From UBA4582 sp047629195 (lineage in GTDB: Bacteria; Pseudomonadota; Gammaproteobacteria; Pseudomonadales; Azotimanducaceae), in the NCBI GenBank assembly GCA_047629195.1, contig JBLHWY010000010.1, forward strand, positions 3,732 to 67,731: a stretch of 64,000 bases of DNA, written 5' to 3'. The translations under genes were made by a program, and so were the position numbers. Below, piece by piece: positions 63,877-64,000 of the stretch. Numbering within the stretch: position 1 is the stretch's first letter; every line of letters starts with the position of its first letter. Below the pieces are notes generated by a model, which saw only the letters and a list, made by a program, of their open reading frames with translations, had not been told where the DNA came from and made no database searches.

Positions 63877-64000
63877 CTACGCAAAAACAGTGTAACCGCT
63901 TGGACTCACATCTAGCATGGTTTGAGCATCTGCGGACATCCTGGCGATATCAGTGGCCTCATTGGTAATTAAGTGATTCTCAAGCGGACGCAACCAGCTT
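63877..64000 (-). CDS. C-terminal end of an unidentified protein (cut by the window edge)
   Basis: A leftward frame entering at base 64000 is open for 40 codons to a TAG at 63879-63877, ending SADAQTMLDVSPSGYTVFA. The rest lies outside the window and I do not recognise the tail. Confidence 0.55.
   Translation of the reverse strand, partial: SWLRPLENHLITNEATDIARMSADAQTMLDVSPSGYTVFA

Overview
The window is a stretch of bacterial chromosome, roughly mid-40s percent G+C by eye, dominated by housekeeping genes in orders typical of Gammaproteobacteria: rpsB-tsf-pyrH beside map-glnD-dapD, cysM-rlmD-relA beside a GacS/BarA-type gene, lepA-lepB-rnc-era-recO-acpS next to rpoE-rseABC-mucD, nadB divergent from rpoE, ygfX-sdhE divergent from ygfZ, and prfB-lysS. 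The nearest familiar layouts are those of Pseudomonas and of marine oligotrophic gammaproteobacteria. The steroid- or isoprenoid-like acyl-CoA genes at the right end fit a marine heterotroph, but the lineage is an inference. No rRNA, tRNA, CRISPR array, prophage or intact insertion sequence was seen. || Layout. 1-9.1 kb: pyrH (cut by the left edge), tsf and rpsB run leftward from a strong promoter; map, glnD, dapD, dapE and a small unknown gene run rightward. 9.1-15.4 kb: gspN, gspC and gspD, the inner-to-outer-membrane bridge of a type II secretion system without the rest of the machine, then plsB. 15.5-26.6 kb (mostly leftward): rsmJ, a small conserved gene, tsaB, a YoaA/DinG helicase, divergent mobA, a Lys/Ala-rich histone-H1-like repeat protein, adk, relA, rlmD, cysM. 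26.7-28.5 kb: a GacS/BarA homologue that has lost its membrane sensor and kinase core but keeps the receiver and Hpt phosphorelay domains. 28.5-38.8 kb: acpS, recO, era, rnc, a DUF4845 protein, lepB, lepA, mucD, rseC, rseB, rseA and rpoE, with a sigma-E-type promoter in front of rpoE. 39-49.8 kb: nadB, ygfX, sdhE, ygfZ, an HDOD gene, ung, a secreted C15-peptidase-like fusion, an Nramp-like transporter with altered metal motifs, lysS, and prfB with its programmed frameshift. 49.8-64 kb is the accessory-looking part: coaE, a thiolase-like/DUF35 pair, two half-size MaoC/FAS1-like hydratase genes, a PHP phosphoesterase, a long aromatic amino acid hydroxylase with a divergent Lrp/AsnC regulator, an MFS carrier, a metallophosphoesterase, a molybdopterin oxidoreductase, a pair of acyl-CoA dehydrogenases, a small conserved beta-rich protein, and the end of an unidentified gene cut by the right edge. 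|| How the genes work together. The left two thirds serve translation, nitrogen signalling (GlnD), lysine/diaminopimelate synthesis, the stringent response (RelA), RNA maturation, envelope stress (RpoE-RseA-RseB-RseC-MucD) and protein export (LepB). The right end resembles the gene set used to shorten a branched or steroid-type acyl-CoA side chain: paired acyl-CoA dehydrogenases, a two-subunit hydratase, and a cysteine-less thiolase-like protein with a DUF35 partner (aldolase type). || The two most unusual items are the kinase-less GacS/BarA protein sitting at the ancestral gacS position, and a recurring pattern of 12-16 bp tandem duplications, several of which overlap or closely follow stop codons. 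TTG start codons also appear unusually common.
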